DNA of 64,000 nt from Shewanella hanedai (GCF_007197645.1 NZ_VKGK01000019.1:51893-115892), one strand, 5' to 3'. Shown: positions 1 to 9,519, numbered from the stretch's first letter. A program made the numbers and translations. The notes: generated from the sequence alone by a model not told the origin.

Positions 1-639
1 AAGCGTAAAGGCGATGCCACCGGCTTTAGGCCTAAGTAGATAACGATATGGCGAATCCTGACGGGTACGTTTCTCTTCGGTAAAACGGCTGCCCTCAACA
101 TAGTTGATGATTGAAGTCGGCATAGTTTTAAACTTCTGGCAGGCACGTCGAGTCGAAATTAAATCTTTGCCTTTTAGCTTTGGATTCTTCTTCAGCTTTG
201 CTGGGCTGGTACGGCTCATAAATGGCATGTCCAGTGCCCAACATCCTAGGCCTAAAAAGGGGATATACATTAACTCACGTTTAAGGAAAAACTTGAGCAT
301 AGGGATATTGTTACGCAACACGTAAGTTTGCACTGCAATGTCGAAACCACTGAGGTGGTTGCTGATCAGCAAATACCAACTGCTCTTGTCTAAATTTTCT
401 AACCCCTGAATATCCCACTCAATATCTGCAAGCAGATAGAGAATACCGCCATTACAGGTGGCCCATGCCCACATAAATCGATTCATGATCTTAGTGAGGA
501 GGTTTCGGCCCGCCGTAAAAGGCACGAAGAGTTTGATAATGCCACCTAAGCTGATTAAGCCTGCCCATACCGTAGTATTAATGGCTAAGAGCAGTGAACT
601 CATAAGGTATAGCAGTGAAGCGGGTAAAAAATTCAGCAT
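1..639 (-). CDS. YihG-type acyltransferase, C-terminally truncated by window edge
   Basis: This is the first 213 codons of a membrane acyltransferase of the PlsC/YihG family, which acylates lysophosphatidic acid or a related lipid at the inner membrane. An N-terminal hydrophobic stretch (about residues 8-40) is followed by the NHLSGFD block, the family's NHx4D catalytic motif. Further on come PFLGLGCWALDMPFM and VEGSRFTEEK, the acceptor-binding EGSR block. All of these resemble E. coli YihG (about 310 residues). The ATG at 639 lies 7 bp after the stop of the paralogous upstream gene, so the two are probably co-transcribed. The reading frame is open to base 1. The family is clear. The exact substrate is not. 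Confidence 0.88.
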   Translation of the reverse strand, partial: MLNFLPASLLYLMSSLLLAINTTVWAGLISLGGIIKLFVPFTAGRNLLTKIMNRFMWAWATCNGGILYLLADIEWDIQGLENLDKSSWYLLISNHLSGFDIAVQTYVLRNNIPMLKFFLKRELMYIPFLGLGCWALDMPFMSRTSPAKLKKNPKLKGKDLISTRRACQKFKTMPTSIINYVEGSRFTEEKRTRQDSPYRYLLRPKAGGIAFTL

Positions 640-646
640 CGTACAG

Positions 647-1552
647 TTACACCTTCTGGTCTACTTTGTTGTCTTTGGCTAACAGCTCCAGCATTTGGTC
701 TTTTTCTTGCCAAATATGATTAAGCTGTTCTTGGAATGCGATCTTAAAGGCTCTATCTTTCATGTAATCCCCCCTCATCTCGGCTGGGATCTCCGTGACC
801 GTGATATGAACATGCACCTCATTAACCTGACCACTAATATATTCCCAATAACTCGGCACCTTGTCTGGGTAATAAATAGAGACATCCACCAATTTATTAA
901 TATGTTCGCCCATGGCTGATAGTGCAAAGGCAAGTCCACCCGCTTTAGGTTTCAGTAGGCGTTTAAATTGAGAATTTTGTTGTTGATGTTTATTCGCTTG
1001 AAATCGGGTGCCTTCAACAAAGTTCATCACGCTAACGGGCTTAGATTTAAATTTTGCACACGCTTTACGTGTGATCTCAATATCTTTGCCCCTAAGCTTA
1101 GGGTTTTTTCTGAGTTGAGCCGAGCTATAACGGCGCATGAACGGGAAATCCAACGCCCACCAAGCTAGACCTAAAAATGGCACGAAGATAAGCTCCTTTT
1201 TAAGAAAGAACTTCAAAAAGGGGATCTTTCGATTTAAGACTCGCTGTAAAATTAAGATATCAACCCAAGACTGATGATTAGCAATAACCATGTACCACTC
1301 TTTGGGACTAAGCTCAGCATCGCTGTGCAGATGAATTTTTACCGGATGAAAAAAACGCTCGATAACCCCATTGATAGAGATCCAAGCAGTAGCGCAGTTA
1401 TCAAGCAACGATGAGATCGCAGTTCGAATAAAAGGTACAGGAATCAATTTAATCGGGCTTAATAGGACGATCGGGAGCACCCAAAACACCGTATTAATGA
1501 CCCAGCAGACAAAAGCCAGAGAGCCCTTGATTAAAGAACAAATTCCACCCAC
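647..1552 (-). CDS. YihG-type 1-acylglycerol-3-phosphate acyltransferase
   Basis: A complete 301-residue inner-membrane acyltransferase of the PlsC family, close in length to E. coli YihG. It carries NHQSWVD (NHx4D motif, near residue 92), FVPFLGLAWWALDFPFM, and FVEGTRF as the EGTR block, plus an N-terminal hydrophobic segment. The start is a GTG at 1552, preceded by an AGGGGA-like ribosome site. A nearby ATG (1559) is out of frame. It is followed after 7 bp by a second member of the same family, so this is a tandem paralogue pair that has diverged substantially. The family is known for phospholipid remodelling; the division of labour between the copies is unknown. Confidence 0.88.
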   Translation of the reverse strand: MGGICSLIKGSLAFVCWVINTVFWVLPIVLLSPIKLIPVPFIRTAISSLLDNCATAWISINGVIERFFHPVKIHLHSDAELSPKEWYMVIANHQSWVDILILQRVLNRKIPFLKFFLKKELIFVPFLGLAWWALDFPFMRRYSSAQLRKNPKLRGKDIEITRKACAKFKSKPVSVMNFVEGTRFQANKHQQQNSQFKRLLKPKAGGLAFALSAMGEHINKLVDVSIYYPDKVPSYWEYISGQVNEVHVHITVTEIPAEMRGDYMKDRAFKIAFQEQLNHIWQEKDQMLELLAKDNKVDQKV

Positions 1553-1670
1553 GTAACATCCCCTGATACAAATTGGAGACTTATACTACTCTCAGTAGGG
1601 CTTTTGCTCAATATTGATGTGCCAGATCAGTGAAATTTTCATTTTTATAGCGGATTAATAGACATTTATG

Positions 1671-3194
1671 TTAATAAGTGGTTTTTAAGCTGTTTAGTAG
1701 CCTGTCCATCGCGCGGTAACCGAGTGCTTGAGCGATGTGATTACGCTCTACGGTTGGACTCTGTTGAAGATCGGCAATGGTGCGAGATACCCGTTGAAGG
1801 CGATGAAAACTGCGTATCGAAAGATTTAATTTGTTGACGCTTTGCTCCAGAAAAAGCAGATCAGCTTGTTTAAATTGACCTACCTCTTTGAGTTGTTTTC
1901 CTGTCAGTTCACTGTTGAGGCATCCAGCACGGCTCAACTGTAACTCTCTGGCTTGTTTTACTCTTACCGCTATTTCTGCGCTGGTTTCAGATTTAGTGTC
2001 AGTTTTGGTTAATGCACCTTCAGGCAATCGAGGTACTTCGATGGTGAGATCAAATCGGTCGAGAAAAGGCCCTGATAGACGTGAAAGATAACGCTGGATT
2101 TGATCCGGTGTGGCTCTGGCATTGTCGATATCACCACAAGGGCTGGGGTTCATGGCTGCAATTAACTGAAAGCGACTTAAGAAGGTGAGTTTCGCCGCTG
2201 CGCGGGAGATCACCACCTCGCCACTTTCCATCGGCTCACGCAGACAATCGAGAACTTTTCTCGGAAACTCCACCACTTCATCTAAAAACAACACCCCACG
2301 ATGGGCCAGTGATATCTCGCCAGGTTTGGGGATGCTTCCTCCACCCACCAGTGAGATAGCTGAGCTCGTATGGTGCGGGTTACGAAAGGGGCGGGTATAA
2401 AATTGTTTTGGTTTGATTTCGTGACCAGCGACTGAATGCAAGGTAGCGACTTCCAGTGCCTCATCGTAATCCAAAGGCGGTAAGAGCTGCATCATGCGAC
2501 TGGCAAGCATGCTTTTACCGGTTCCAGGTGGCCCAAGTAATAAAATATTGTGGTTACCTGCTGCGGCTATCTCTAACCCATGCTTAGCATGGTATTGACC
2601 TATCACTTCACTGAAACAAGCATGCTCTGACACTGGGTCATTTGAAATCCACTCTAGGCCTGACTCAATACCGGGCAGCGGTGCCTGGCCGTGCAGGTAT
2701 TCACTTAATCCTTGAAGATGGGAAGCAAAATGAACCTTGTTATATCCCACCAGCTCCGCATCGGCGCGGTTGTCCAGAGGGATAACAATTTTGGTGTCCT
2801 GTTTACGCGCCTCAACAATGACTGGCAAGAGTCCATGACTATGTCTGATATGGCCAGATAGCGCGAGTTCACCGACAAATTCATGATCGGCTAGCGCATT
2901 TTTAGGGATTTGTTCCGAGGCGGCTAATATGCCGATAGCGATGGGAAGATCGTAACGTCCTCCCTGTTTTGGTAGATCTGCAGGTGCCAAATTAACCGTG
3001 ATTCGACGCATGGGAAATTCAAAACCAGCGTTGATAATGGCGCTACGGACTCGCTCTTTGGCTTCTTTAACTGAAGTTTCTGGTAGACCAACTAAATTAA
3101 ATGCTGGCAGCCCATTACTTAAGTGAACTTCAACGGTGACGGGTGGTGCGTCGACGCCTTTGCTGGCTCTTGTGGCGACACAGGCGATGGCCAT
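1671..3194 (-). CDS. comM: ComM/YifB family Mg-chelatase-like AAA+ helicase
   Basis: ComM is an AAA+ hexameric helicase that drives branch migration during natural transformation, and it is conserved even in species not known to be competent. The N-terminal region has the Lon-protease-like fold typical of the family (VEVHLSNGLPAFNLVGLPE, then NLAPADLPKQGGRYDLP). The Walker A motif is GPPGTGKS and the Walker B region is GVLFLDEVVEF. The C-terminal Mg-chelatase-like domain includes RSFHRLQRVSRTIADL. The open frame extends upstream to 3230, but the ATG at 3194 has an AAAGGA ribosome site seven bases away and gives 507 residues, matching the 506 of E. coli. It stands alone, divergent from the Bax-like gene. 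Confidence 0.95.
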   Translation of the reverse strand: MAIACVATRASKGVDAPPVTVEVHLSNGLPAFNLVGLPETSVKEAKERVRSAIINAGFEFPMRRITVNLAPADLPKQGGRYDLPIAIGILAASEQIPKNALADHEFVGELALSGHIRHSHGLLPVIVEARKQDTKIVIPLDNRADAELVGYNKVHFASHLQGLSEYLHGQAPLPGIESGLEWISNDPVSEHACFSEVIGQYHAKHGLEIAAAGNHNILLLGPPGTGKSMLASRMMQLLPPLDYDEALEVATLHSVAGHEIKPKQFYTRPFRNPHHTSSAISLVGGGSIPKPGEISLAHRGVLFLDEVVEFPRKVLDCLREPMESGEVVISRAAAKLTFLSRFQLIAAMNPSPCGDIDNARATPDQIQRYLSRLSGPFLDRFDLTIEVPRLPEGALTKTDTKSETSAEIAVRVKQARELQLSRAGCLNSELTGKQLKEVGQFKQADLLFLEQSVNKLNLSIRSFHRLQRVSRTIADLQQSPTVERNHIAQALGYRAMDRLLNSLKTTY

Positions 3195-3454
3195 AAACAA
3201 ATCCTTTTGCTTAATAGATCTGCTATGCATCTCTATTTATATCGCAATGCGATGTTATTAAAGTTATTTTTAATAAAGTTTCAAATATAAAGTGTAGCAG
3301 GGGAAAAGTGCTCTGGCTTAATACTGGTGGGTCTTTCTTAGCCTGAATCTTTGTGCTTGGTCATTGTTGTATTTTAGGTAAAATGGTTGGATAGATGACT
3401 TGGGCAAACCGAATGTTTGGCTTGTTAGTTTAAGCAACTGTGGAGTGAATCACT
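3195..3454. promoter_or_regulatory. divergent intergenic region comM / bax-like
   Basis: About 260 bp separate the two divergent starts, so both promoters should lie here. It is AT-rich next to comM. No operator or convincing -35/-10 pair could be picked out by eye. Confidence 0.4.
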
Positions 3455-4417
3455 ATGACACCTTTTCGTCCCCTCAACGCTTTACTGTTCATTGGCATTT
3501 TCACCGTGACGAATGCTGTGGCTGGTACTGAGTCACTTCCCTTAATGCCTGAGAACATTAAACAGCCTTATGCCGACGTTAATGATGAAATCACGCTAGC
3601 AAATGCTGCCCAGTTGACTAAAGTGTTTGCTCAATCTGGTTATGCCTTGAAAACAGTCAGACAAAACCATCATGTCCCTGAGTTGTATGTGATGAATTTG
3701 CCAGAGGATCTTAATGAGCAAACAGTCGATAATAAGATAAACGATTTTGTACGCCTGTTACTGCCGAATGTCTTAGCGGTAAATGAGCAGATCTTAAAAG
3801 TGAGGGCTAACTTAACCTTGATGGCAGAGAAACCAAGTGCAACCTGGAGTGCGAAGGAGCAAGCTTGGTTACACTCTTTAGCTAGCAATTATGGCCTTAA
3901 AAGCAGTGCTAAAAAAGATGAACCACAGCAAAGTGACGATAAACAATCCGTGAGTATTGAGCTGCTACTTCTTCATATAGATGTGATCCCAACGGGTATG
4001 GTGTTAGCCCAAGGGATAGATGAAAGTGGTTGGGGAACCAGTCATTTTGCAGTCCAAGGTAATGCCCTCTATGGTGAACACTTACCGCAAGGGGGTGGGA
4101 AATACCTCTCAACCCCTGGAGGGCATGTAAAAGTGGCAGCCTTTGATAACCTATATCAGGGAACTGCTGCCTATATTTATAATCTCAATTCCAGTCGTGC
4201 CTATCATGAGCTGTGGCAGTTGCGTCAGACACTGCAGGCTAAAGGCAAATCTGTCACTGGGTATGAGTTAGTTGCAGCGTTAGCCAACTATTCCGTGCGT
4301 GGTCAGGCTTATGTGGATAATCTGCGTAGCTTAATTCAGCATCATCATCTGGACAGTTACGACAAGGCTGAATTGGACTCATCAGGCGGACGTAAACGAA
4401 TTAAGTTTGAACATTAA
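3455..4417 (+). CDS. Bax-like exported glucosaminidase-domain protein
   Basis: A 320-residue exported protein of the Bax family. It has an N-terminal signal peptide (hydrophobic residues about 8-23, likely cleaved after a VAG-like site). The C-terminal mannosyl-glycoprotein endo-beta-N-acetylglucosaminidase-like domain spans about residues 165-300. Within it LAQGIDESGWGTSHFAVQGN carries the conserved glutamate expected to be catalytic, followed by ALYGEH and a YIYNLNSSRAY block. The predicted role is peptidoglycan glycan-strand hydrolysis in the periplasm. The start is supported by GGAG nine bases upstream of the ATG. It is monocistronic, with a possible hairpin downstream near 4522-4573. The family is clear; the physiological role of Bax proteins remains poorly known. 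Confidence 0.88.
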   Translation: MTPFRPLNALLFIGIFTVTNAVAGTESLPLMPENIKQPYADVNDEITLANAAQLTKVFAQSGYALKTVRQNHHVPELYVMNLPEDLNEQTVDNKINDFVRLLLPNVLAVNEQILKVRANLTLMAEKPSATWSAKEQAWLHSLASNYGLKSSAKKDEPQQSDDKQSVSIELLLLHIDVIPTGMVLAQGIDESGWGTSHFAVQGNALYGEHLPQGGGKYLSTPGGHVKVAAFDNLYQGTAAYIYNLNSSRAYHELWQLRQTLQAKGKSVTGYELVAALANYSVRGQAYVDNLRSLIQHHHLDSYDKAELDSSGGRKRIKFEH

Positions 4418-4822
4418 TTTATCTAGCCATACTAATAAGAAATGATGACATTTTATTATGGTTGACTGACTGACCTAATAGTTGGTATTTATTTCGTTAA
4501 ATATAAATGAATAATTAACTTAGGCACTTATCGTTATTATCAAAAAATTATGATAAGTGTCCTTATTCTTATTTTGATTAAGCAATTAACCTATTATATC
4601 CATCTTGCTATTTTAACTCACCGTCCCACTTAATATACAAACTTGAAAACTCCCCATAACTCCTTCCGTTTATTCATGATGAGTGGCACTATTTATTATT
4701 GCTTGAGCATAAAACGCACAGGTAATATGGCTTGATTCGGCCACTTTTAATATTGATAAGTCAGTGGGCTATCAAGAAGGATTAATTACAAGCAAGTCAA
4801 AAGTACTTCATAAGGTAATGTT
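4418..4822. other. intergenic region upstream of amt
   Basis: A 405-bp AT-rich gap. It contains one long-range hairpin: CACTTATC at about 4525-4532 pairs with GATAAGTG at about 4552-4559, extending to a 10-bp stem with a 19-base loop. T-rich sequence follows, so it could terminate the preceding gene. The rest should hold the amt promoter. A TGGCAC...TTGC pair near 4685-4705 resembles a sigma-54 site, but its spacing is wrong. No gene is seen. Confidence 0.4.
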
Positions 4823-6094
4823 ATGGTTATGATTAATACTGGCGATACTGCATTTTTGCTGTTATGCACAGCACTGGTGTTATTAATGACCCCCGGGCTA
4901 GCGCTCTTTTATGGGGGAATGGTAAATGAAAAAAACATGCTAACTATTATGATGCAAAACTTTATTTGCATGGGAGTAATAGCCATTTTATGGGTGTTTG
5001 GTGGGTTTAGCCTAGCATTTGGTAGTGATGTAGGAGGTGTGATTGGTTCTTTGACTGAATTTATGGGGTTCTACCATATTGGCGCAGAGCCGAACGATAC
5101 ATACGCTAAGAGCGTGCCGTTTATTTTATTTTTTGCCTATCAAATGATGTTTGCCATTATTACTCCTGCATTGATGACCGGCGCTTTTGCCGGACGATTT
5201 AAGTTTCCCGCTTATCTCAAATTCATTATTTTATGGAGCTTACTGGTTTACATTCCTGTGGCGCATTGGGTCTGGGGCAATGGTTTTATGGCATCAATGG
5301 GCGTGGTTGATTTTGCTGGTGGGTTGGTGGTCCATACCACTGCAGGTGTTTCAGCCTTAACCGTTGCTATGTATGTGGGTAAGCGCAGAAGTACGAAAGA
5401 GGGTAAGAGAGAGGAGCCGGCAAATTTACCTCTAGTTGCAGTAGGCGCAGGGCTTTTATGGTTTGGCTGGTTTGGTTTTAATTCAGGCGGTGCTTATGCT
5501 GCTAATGAACTCGCCGCTTATGCGTTTACCAATACGACATTAGCGGGCTCTACTGCGATGCTGGTCTGGATGTTCTGGGATTGGCGTGAACATGGTAAAC
5601 CCTCTTTTTCAGGTGTATTAGTTGGCGCTGTTGCCGGATTAGCCACAATCACTCCCGCTGCGGGTTATGTTGAACCCAGTTCTGCGCTCCTTATTGGTGC
5701 TATTGGTGCTACGGCTTGCTACTTTGCCAAGTACGTGCAACAAAAGCTGGATATTGATGATGCACTGGAAGTATGGCGTGCCCATGGCGTTGGCGGGATC
5801 ACAGGCTCATTACTTATCGGCCTTTTTGCCAGTGACGCGATAGATAAAGTTGATGCTGGGATATCGCAATTTTTTGTGCAGTTGTTTGCGGTGATTTTTA
5901 TCGTTTTATATTCTTGGCTACTGACGAAATGGATCCTTAAGCTTGTTGATGCTAACGGAGGGTTAAAGATATCTGATGATGAGCAAGATCAAGGTCTTGA
6001 TTTTGCTGAGTTTGGTGAGGAAGCCTACCATCATGAAGATAACGCCAAAGATCAAGTTATGGATGATGAAAGCAAAAGCGATAAAGCAGATTAA
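4823..6094 (+). CDS. amt: Amt/MEP/Rh ammonium transporter
   Basis: A 423-residue inner-membrane ammonium channel with about 11 hydrophobic segments. Diagnostic blocks are FYGGMVNEKN near the N-terminus, DFAGGLVVHTTAG with the first pore histidine, LLWFGWFGFNSGGA, and VWRAHGVGGITGSLLIGLFA with the second pore histidine. Together they give the twin-His pore of AmtB. The N-terminus begins directly with a membrane segment. The last 45 or so residues form a strongly acidic cytoplasmic tail. No glnB/glnK gene adjoins it, unlike the usual glnK-amtB pair. The ATG at 4823 follows AAGG; an alternative in-frame ATG lies six bases later. Confidence 0.93.
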   Translation: MVMINTGDTAFLLLCTALVLLMTPGLALFYGGMVNEKNMLTIMMQNFICMGVIAILWVFGGFSLAFGSDVGGVIGSLTEFMGFYHIGAEPNDTYAKSVPFILFFAYQMMFAIITPALMTGAFAGRFKFPAYLKFIILWSLLVYIPVAHWVWGNGFMASMGVVDFAGGLVVHTTAGVSALTVAMYVGKRRSTKEGKREEPANLPLVAVGAGLLWFGWFGFNSGGAYAANELAAYAFTNTTLAGSTAMLVWMFWDWREHGKPSFSGVLVGAVAGLATITPAAGYVEPSSALLIGAIGATACYFAKYVQQKLDIDDALEVWRAHGVGGITGSLLIGLFASDAIDKVDAGISQFFVQLFAVIFIVLYSWLLTKWILKLVDANGGLKISDDEQDQGLDFAEFGEEAYHHEDNAKDQVMDDESKSDKAD

Positions 6095-6113
6095 GTGTGT
6101 GAGTCGGCCTAAG

Positions 6114-6144
6114 AAAAAACCGCTCAATGAGCGGTTTATAATTT
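6114..6144 (+). terminator. rho-independent terminator after amt
   Basis: The inverted repeat AACCGCTC ATGA GAGCGGTT-like stem (6119-6136) is preceded by an A-run and followed by T-rich sequence. It lies between the convergent amt and alkylsulfatase genes and may serve both strands. Confidence 0.75.
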
Positions 6145-6175
6145 GTTAATTCCAAACATTATCACTGTACGACGA

Positions 6176-8269
6176 CTATTTATCGTGGCCGTGGTGACGA
6201 TTATTGTGAGCAGGCTTTTGTACATTCTGCATAAAAGTCGCCCGGTTAGCTTCGATCACCTTGTCTGAAGGGAGTGGTACAATTTCAAATGCAGGATCAA
6301 ACTCTGTGGTTACTTTGGCTAAAATCTCTAAGAAAGAAGCATCCCCTTTAATGGTAGCGGCCTTACTGTCTAGCAATGCTTTCATCGATGTTTGCTTAAG
6401 GTTTAACTTCACGATATCAGATTGATTAATATAGAAGGTTGCTGTTGCTCCAGGCTTTTCTGCCTCAATTTGCGCGCTACTTAAGTTACCGTTGGCCAAT
6501 TCAACTACATAGATCTCTTTAGTGTCTAAGAGTACTAAATTAACTTCGAATTGATAGTTTTGCGCCTTTATTGAGTCCACTTGAATTGCAATAAAATCAA
6601 GTAATGAGCCGATAGGCATTTCAGCAATCACATCGGCAGACGCTGATTTGATGGCACCAGCTTGACGGCCAATACGCAATTCTTGAGCGCCAGATAAATA
6701 AATGTTTCTCCACCCCGCACCTTCTGATTGATAACCTAGCTGCTCATAGGTATCAGCGAGTAGATTACGAGCATCATTATTACTTGGATTATTGACGACC
6801 ACTTTGTTCAGCGCTGTGGCAACAAAGTGATATTCACCTTTTGCAAAATCAGCATTAGCACGCTTTAATATCGCTTTATCACCTCCCATGTATTCGACAA
6901 ATTTAGCGGCTTCGGCTTTAGTTGGTAGCGGATTAAGATTGGCTGGGTTCATGTCGAAAAACCCTAAATACATGTTATAAACAGCTCGAGCATTATGGGA
7001 ATAAGTGCCGTGGTAACCATTGGTATGCCACGCATCTTTTATGGATTTAGGCAGCGCTTTTTCAATCTCCCAACCAATATCTTGTATAACAACACCATTG
7101 TTGGCTAAACGCAGTGACTGATTATGGACAAATCCATAGTTATCACGCTGTAGTTTAAGGAAATCATTGATGTTATCGTTTTTCCACACAGGTGAACTAT
7201 GGGCGCCAAAGAGAAATTCAGCTTCACCACCCCACTGCTGAATCATGTTGTTGATCTCTTTTGACCACTTAAGTGCATTTCGTACTTTGGCACCACGCAA
7301 TGTATACACATTGTGCATGCCTTTGTAGGTGACTTCTGCTGACCATATCGTCTTCATACTGGGAATATAGGCCACGGCTTCTGATACCGCTTCAGTACCT
7401 GACGCATCCATAAATATGACTTCTAACCCATCAATGATTACTGTTTCAAACTTACTGTCATGGTTGGTTTCATGGTGTGGTAACACATAGGTTATCTCTC
7501 CTTTGGCAATACCATTGGATAGCGCTGCATCGACGATAGTGGTTTCAGATGGCACCATGGTTGCCCCATATTGATATGAGGTTCGACGTGACATCGCATT
7601 ACCAGCGAGTACGTTTTCATCAACCATCTCTTTCGTTATATTTGCTGAGCCATAAACCTTCACATCAGGGAACAGCTCCTGAACACCTCGAGAGCCACCA
7701 AAGTGATCGGCATGGGAGTGCGAATAGACCATTGCCACTACTGGGTCGTTGTTGCCAAAAGGTAGGTTCTTCAAGGCAAATTCAAGTGATGCTTTAGCAG
7801 CCTCTTTTGTTGTCAGTGGATCAAATACTATCCAACCATTGTCGGTGCGTACTAAGCTCATGTTGGCTAAGTCAGTACCGCGAATTTGGAAAATATTCTC
7901 ATTCACTTGATACAAGCCATAAGCTTCATTGTTCATTTGTGCTTGACGATAAAGTGACGGGTTAATGGTATCTGGCGTCTCTTCACCGATGAATTCGAAG
8001 GCATCAGCTAAGAGTGCGGATGTTTTGCTATCGAGAGGCGCAATAAGGTTTGCTCGCCCTTCTTGGAAGGAGGTGGTGTCTTTGAAATTAAGGTCTTTAG
8101 CAAATGCTTTGTTGTACGCTTTAGTCGCTTCGCTGGCAGGCTTACCTTGATACATAAATGAGGTAGTTAATGCGTGTTCATCTTGACCTGCACCATGGTC
8201 ATTAGTACCTGCAATAGAGCCAAAAGAAAGAGCCGGAAGGATAATAGACGCGAGTAGAGACTTTTTCAT
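6176..8269 (-). CDS. secreted SdsA-type alkyl sulfatase (metallo-beta-lactamase fold)
   Basis: A 697-residue exported hydrolase that should cleave primary or secondary alkyl sulfates such as SDS into alcohol and sulfate. A signal peptide covers residues 1-20 or so. The zinc-binding motif HSHADH (residues 184-189) and the following GGSRG are typical of the metallo-beta-lactamase fold. A later FGAHSSPVW provides another zinc ligand block. The middle region (about 420-550) matches the helical alkylsulfatase dimerisation domain, and the C-terminal 120 residues match the SCP2-like hydrophobic-substrate domain. Length is close to SdsA1 of Pseudomonas aeruginosa. I chose the ATG at 8269, with AGG upstream, over the in-frame TTG at 8278. 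Assignment to the family is strong; stereospecificity is not predictable. Confidence 0.9.
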   Translation of the reverse strand: MKKSLLASIILPALSFGSIAGTNDHGAGQDEHALTTSFMYQGKPASEATKAYNKAFAKDLNFKDTTSFQEGRANLIAPLDSKTSALLADAFEFIGEETPDTINPSLYRQAQMNNEAYGLYQVNENIFQIRGTDLANMSLVRTDNGWIVFDPLTTKEAAKASLEFALKNLPFGNNDPVVAMVYSHSHADHFGGSRGVQELFPDVKVYGSANITKEMVDENVLAGNAMSRRTSYQYGATMVPSETTIVDAALSNGIAKGEITYVLPHHETNHDSKFETVIIDGLEVIFMDASGTEAVSEAVAYIPSMKTIWSAEVTYKGMHNVYTLRGAKVRNALKWSKEINNMIQQWGGEAEFLFGAHSSPVWKNDNINDFLKLQRDNYGFVHNQSLRLANNGVVIQDIGWEIEKALPKSIKDAWHTNGYHGTYSHNARAVYNMYLGFFDMNPANLNPLPTKAEAAKFVEYMGGDKAILKRANADFAKGEYHFVATALNKVVVNNPSNNDARNLLADTYEQLGYQSEGAGWRNIYLSGAQELRIGRQAGAIKSASADVIAEMPIGSLLDFIAIQVDSIKAQNYQFEVNLVLLDTKEIYVVELANGNLSSAQIEAEKPGATATFYINQSDIVKLNLKQTSMKALLDSKAATIKGDASFLEILAKVTTEFDPAFEIVPLPSDKVIEANRATFMQNVQKPAHNNRHHGHDK

Positions 8270-8725
8270 GCTTTGCAACCTAAATTAGAGTTCAATGAAA
8301 CGATACTCACTTGTCTTTATTTAATGACACGTGAAATGTGATTGATAACAAGCAGGTTACGACCGTGATACTGGAAAGTAACAATTATCAGCTGCTAAGT
8401 TATACTAACTAATCAATTCAGGTGTCAATAAATATAGATAAAATTGTTTTAAAACATTGGGTTGAGTTGTTTTTGTTACTTGTACAGGTATGTTTACCTA
8501 TCAATAACCTTAGTGTTAGCATAATTAGCTGCCACTAATACTGAACAAGCCTTTTTACCCTAATTGGGGTCAATAGACTCCCTTTGAAATCCCTTCAGAG
8601 GTCATCGAAGTGAAAAAGTTAGATGTTTACAATTTCAATCAACCTTTCGAATATTGGAACGAACTAGCACATTCCAAGGGTAATTGGAGGCAATGGGTTT
8701 TGTAACTGATGAAGTTTAATCACAC
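8270..8725. other. intergenic region between alkylsulfatase and GST genes
   Basis: A 456-bp gap. The left part should hold the alkylsulfatase promoter. The right part carries a short plus-strand open frame without a recognisable promoter (see 8610-8705). No terminator for the GST gene is obvious. Confidence 0.4.
8610..8705 (+). pseudogene. orphan short open frame, possible gene remnant
   Basis: From a GTG at 8610 the frame runs 31 codons to TAA. It stays open upstream to a stop at 8574, with no good start codon. The peptide is tryptophan- and asparagine-rich and ends in GNWRQWVL, which reads like the C-terminus of a normal protein rather than random sequence. There is no ribosome site and no neighbouring piece of the same frame. 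It may be the tail of a deleted gene or a chance frame. No family is recognised. Confidence 0.2.
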
Positions 8726-9385
8726 TTAAAGCTGAACACCTGCTTCATCTTCAACAACTATCTCAGTTTCCTCAAGTGCTGCTGCGATCCAGCGTTGCAT
8801 TTCAGGGCTTTCAGTCACGTATTTCATGTAGCGGCGCGAGTTGTCGGATACTGCAATGCCGTATGATTGAAAGCGCATCACAACGGGTGCAAACATCATG
8901 TCGCTGATGGACCAAGTGTCGAATAACCAGCTGCCAGAGTTGTCGGTGTCGAATGTGTCCATTTGGCTTGACCAAATATCATCGACGCGTTGAATATCCT
9001 TTTTGGCGGCATCGCTGAGCTGGATACAGCGGGTGGCGCGGACATTCATCGGCAGTTCATCACGCAGTGCGTTAAAGCCTGAATGCATCTCGCAGGCGAT
9101 GGAGCGTGCTTTGGCTTTTTGGCTTGGATTCTTAGGCCAAGCAGTGCCAGACATATACGTTTCATTGATGTATTCGCAGATTGCTAACGAATCCCATACT
9201 CTGATGTCTCCGTCGACCAAGGCTGGTACTTTTAAGTTAGGTGATATGCCTTCTAGCTGGCGATAAAAGTCTGGAGTGAAGAGCTTTAGTTTTACTTCAT
9301 TGAAGGGGATGCCTGATTTTTCAAGCATTAACCAAGCCCTCAATGACCAGCTAGAGTAATTCTTATTTCCGATATAAAGTTCCAT
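8726..9385 (-). CDS. glutathione S-transferase family protein
   Basis: A 219-residue cytosolic protein with the two-domain GST layout. The N-terminal thioredoxin-like domain begins LYIGNKNYSSWSLRAWLML, whose serine is the likely glutathione-activating residue. It contains NLKVPALVDGD with the cis-proline and WDSLAICEYI in place of the usual E-S glutathione site (D-S here). The helical C-terminal domain starts around residue 90. AGGGAG lies eight bases upstream of the ATG at 9385. It is divergent from a LysR regulator that may control it. The substrate is unknown; detoxification or conjugation is the family norm. Confidence 0.88.
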   Translation of the reverse strand: MELYIGNKNYSSWSLRAWLMLEKSGIPFNEVKLKLFTPDFYRQLEGISPNLKVPALVDGDIRVWDSLAICEYINETYMSGTAWPKNPSQKAKARSIACEMHSGFNALRDELPMNVRATRCIQLSDAAKKDIQRVDDIWSSQMDTFDTDNSGSWLFDTWSISDMMFAPVVMRFQSYGIAVSDNSRRYMKYVTESPEMQRWIAAALEETEIVVEDEAGVQL

Positions 9386-9519
9386 TCTATCTCCCTAATC
9401 TTGTACTTAGTGTTGTGACTGTTTCGCTACTATATGAGCTTGCACTTATGTTGACTAACGAATAGATTTGATGTCATCTATCAATAATTCGAATGGGTTA
9501 ACTTACCAGTGAGGGAACG

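Noticed and set aside
4680..4706. Possible sigma-54 promoter (TGGCAC ... TTGC) upstream of amt
   Set aside because: The GG to GC spacing is 14 bases instead of the required 10, so it does not fit the -24/-12 pattern.
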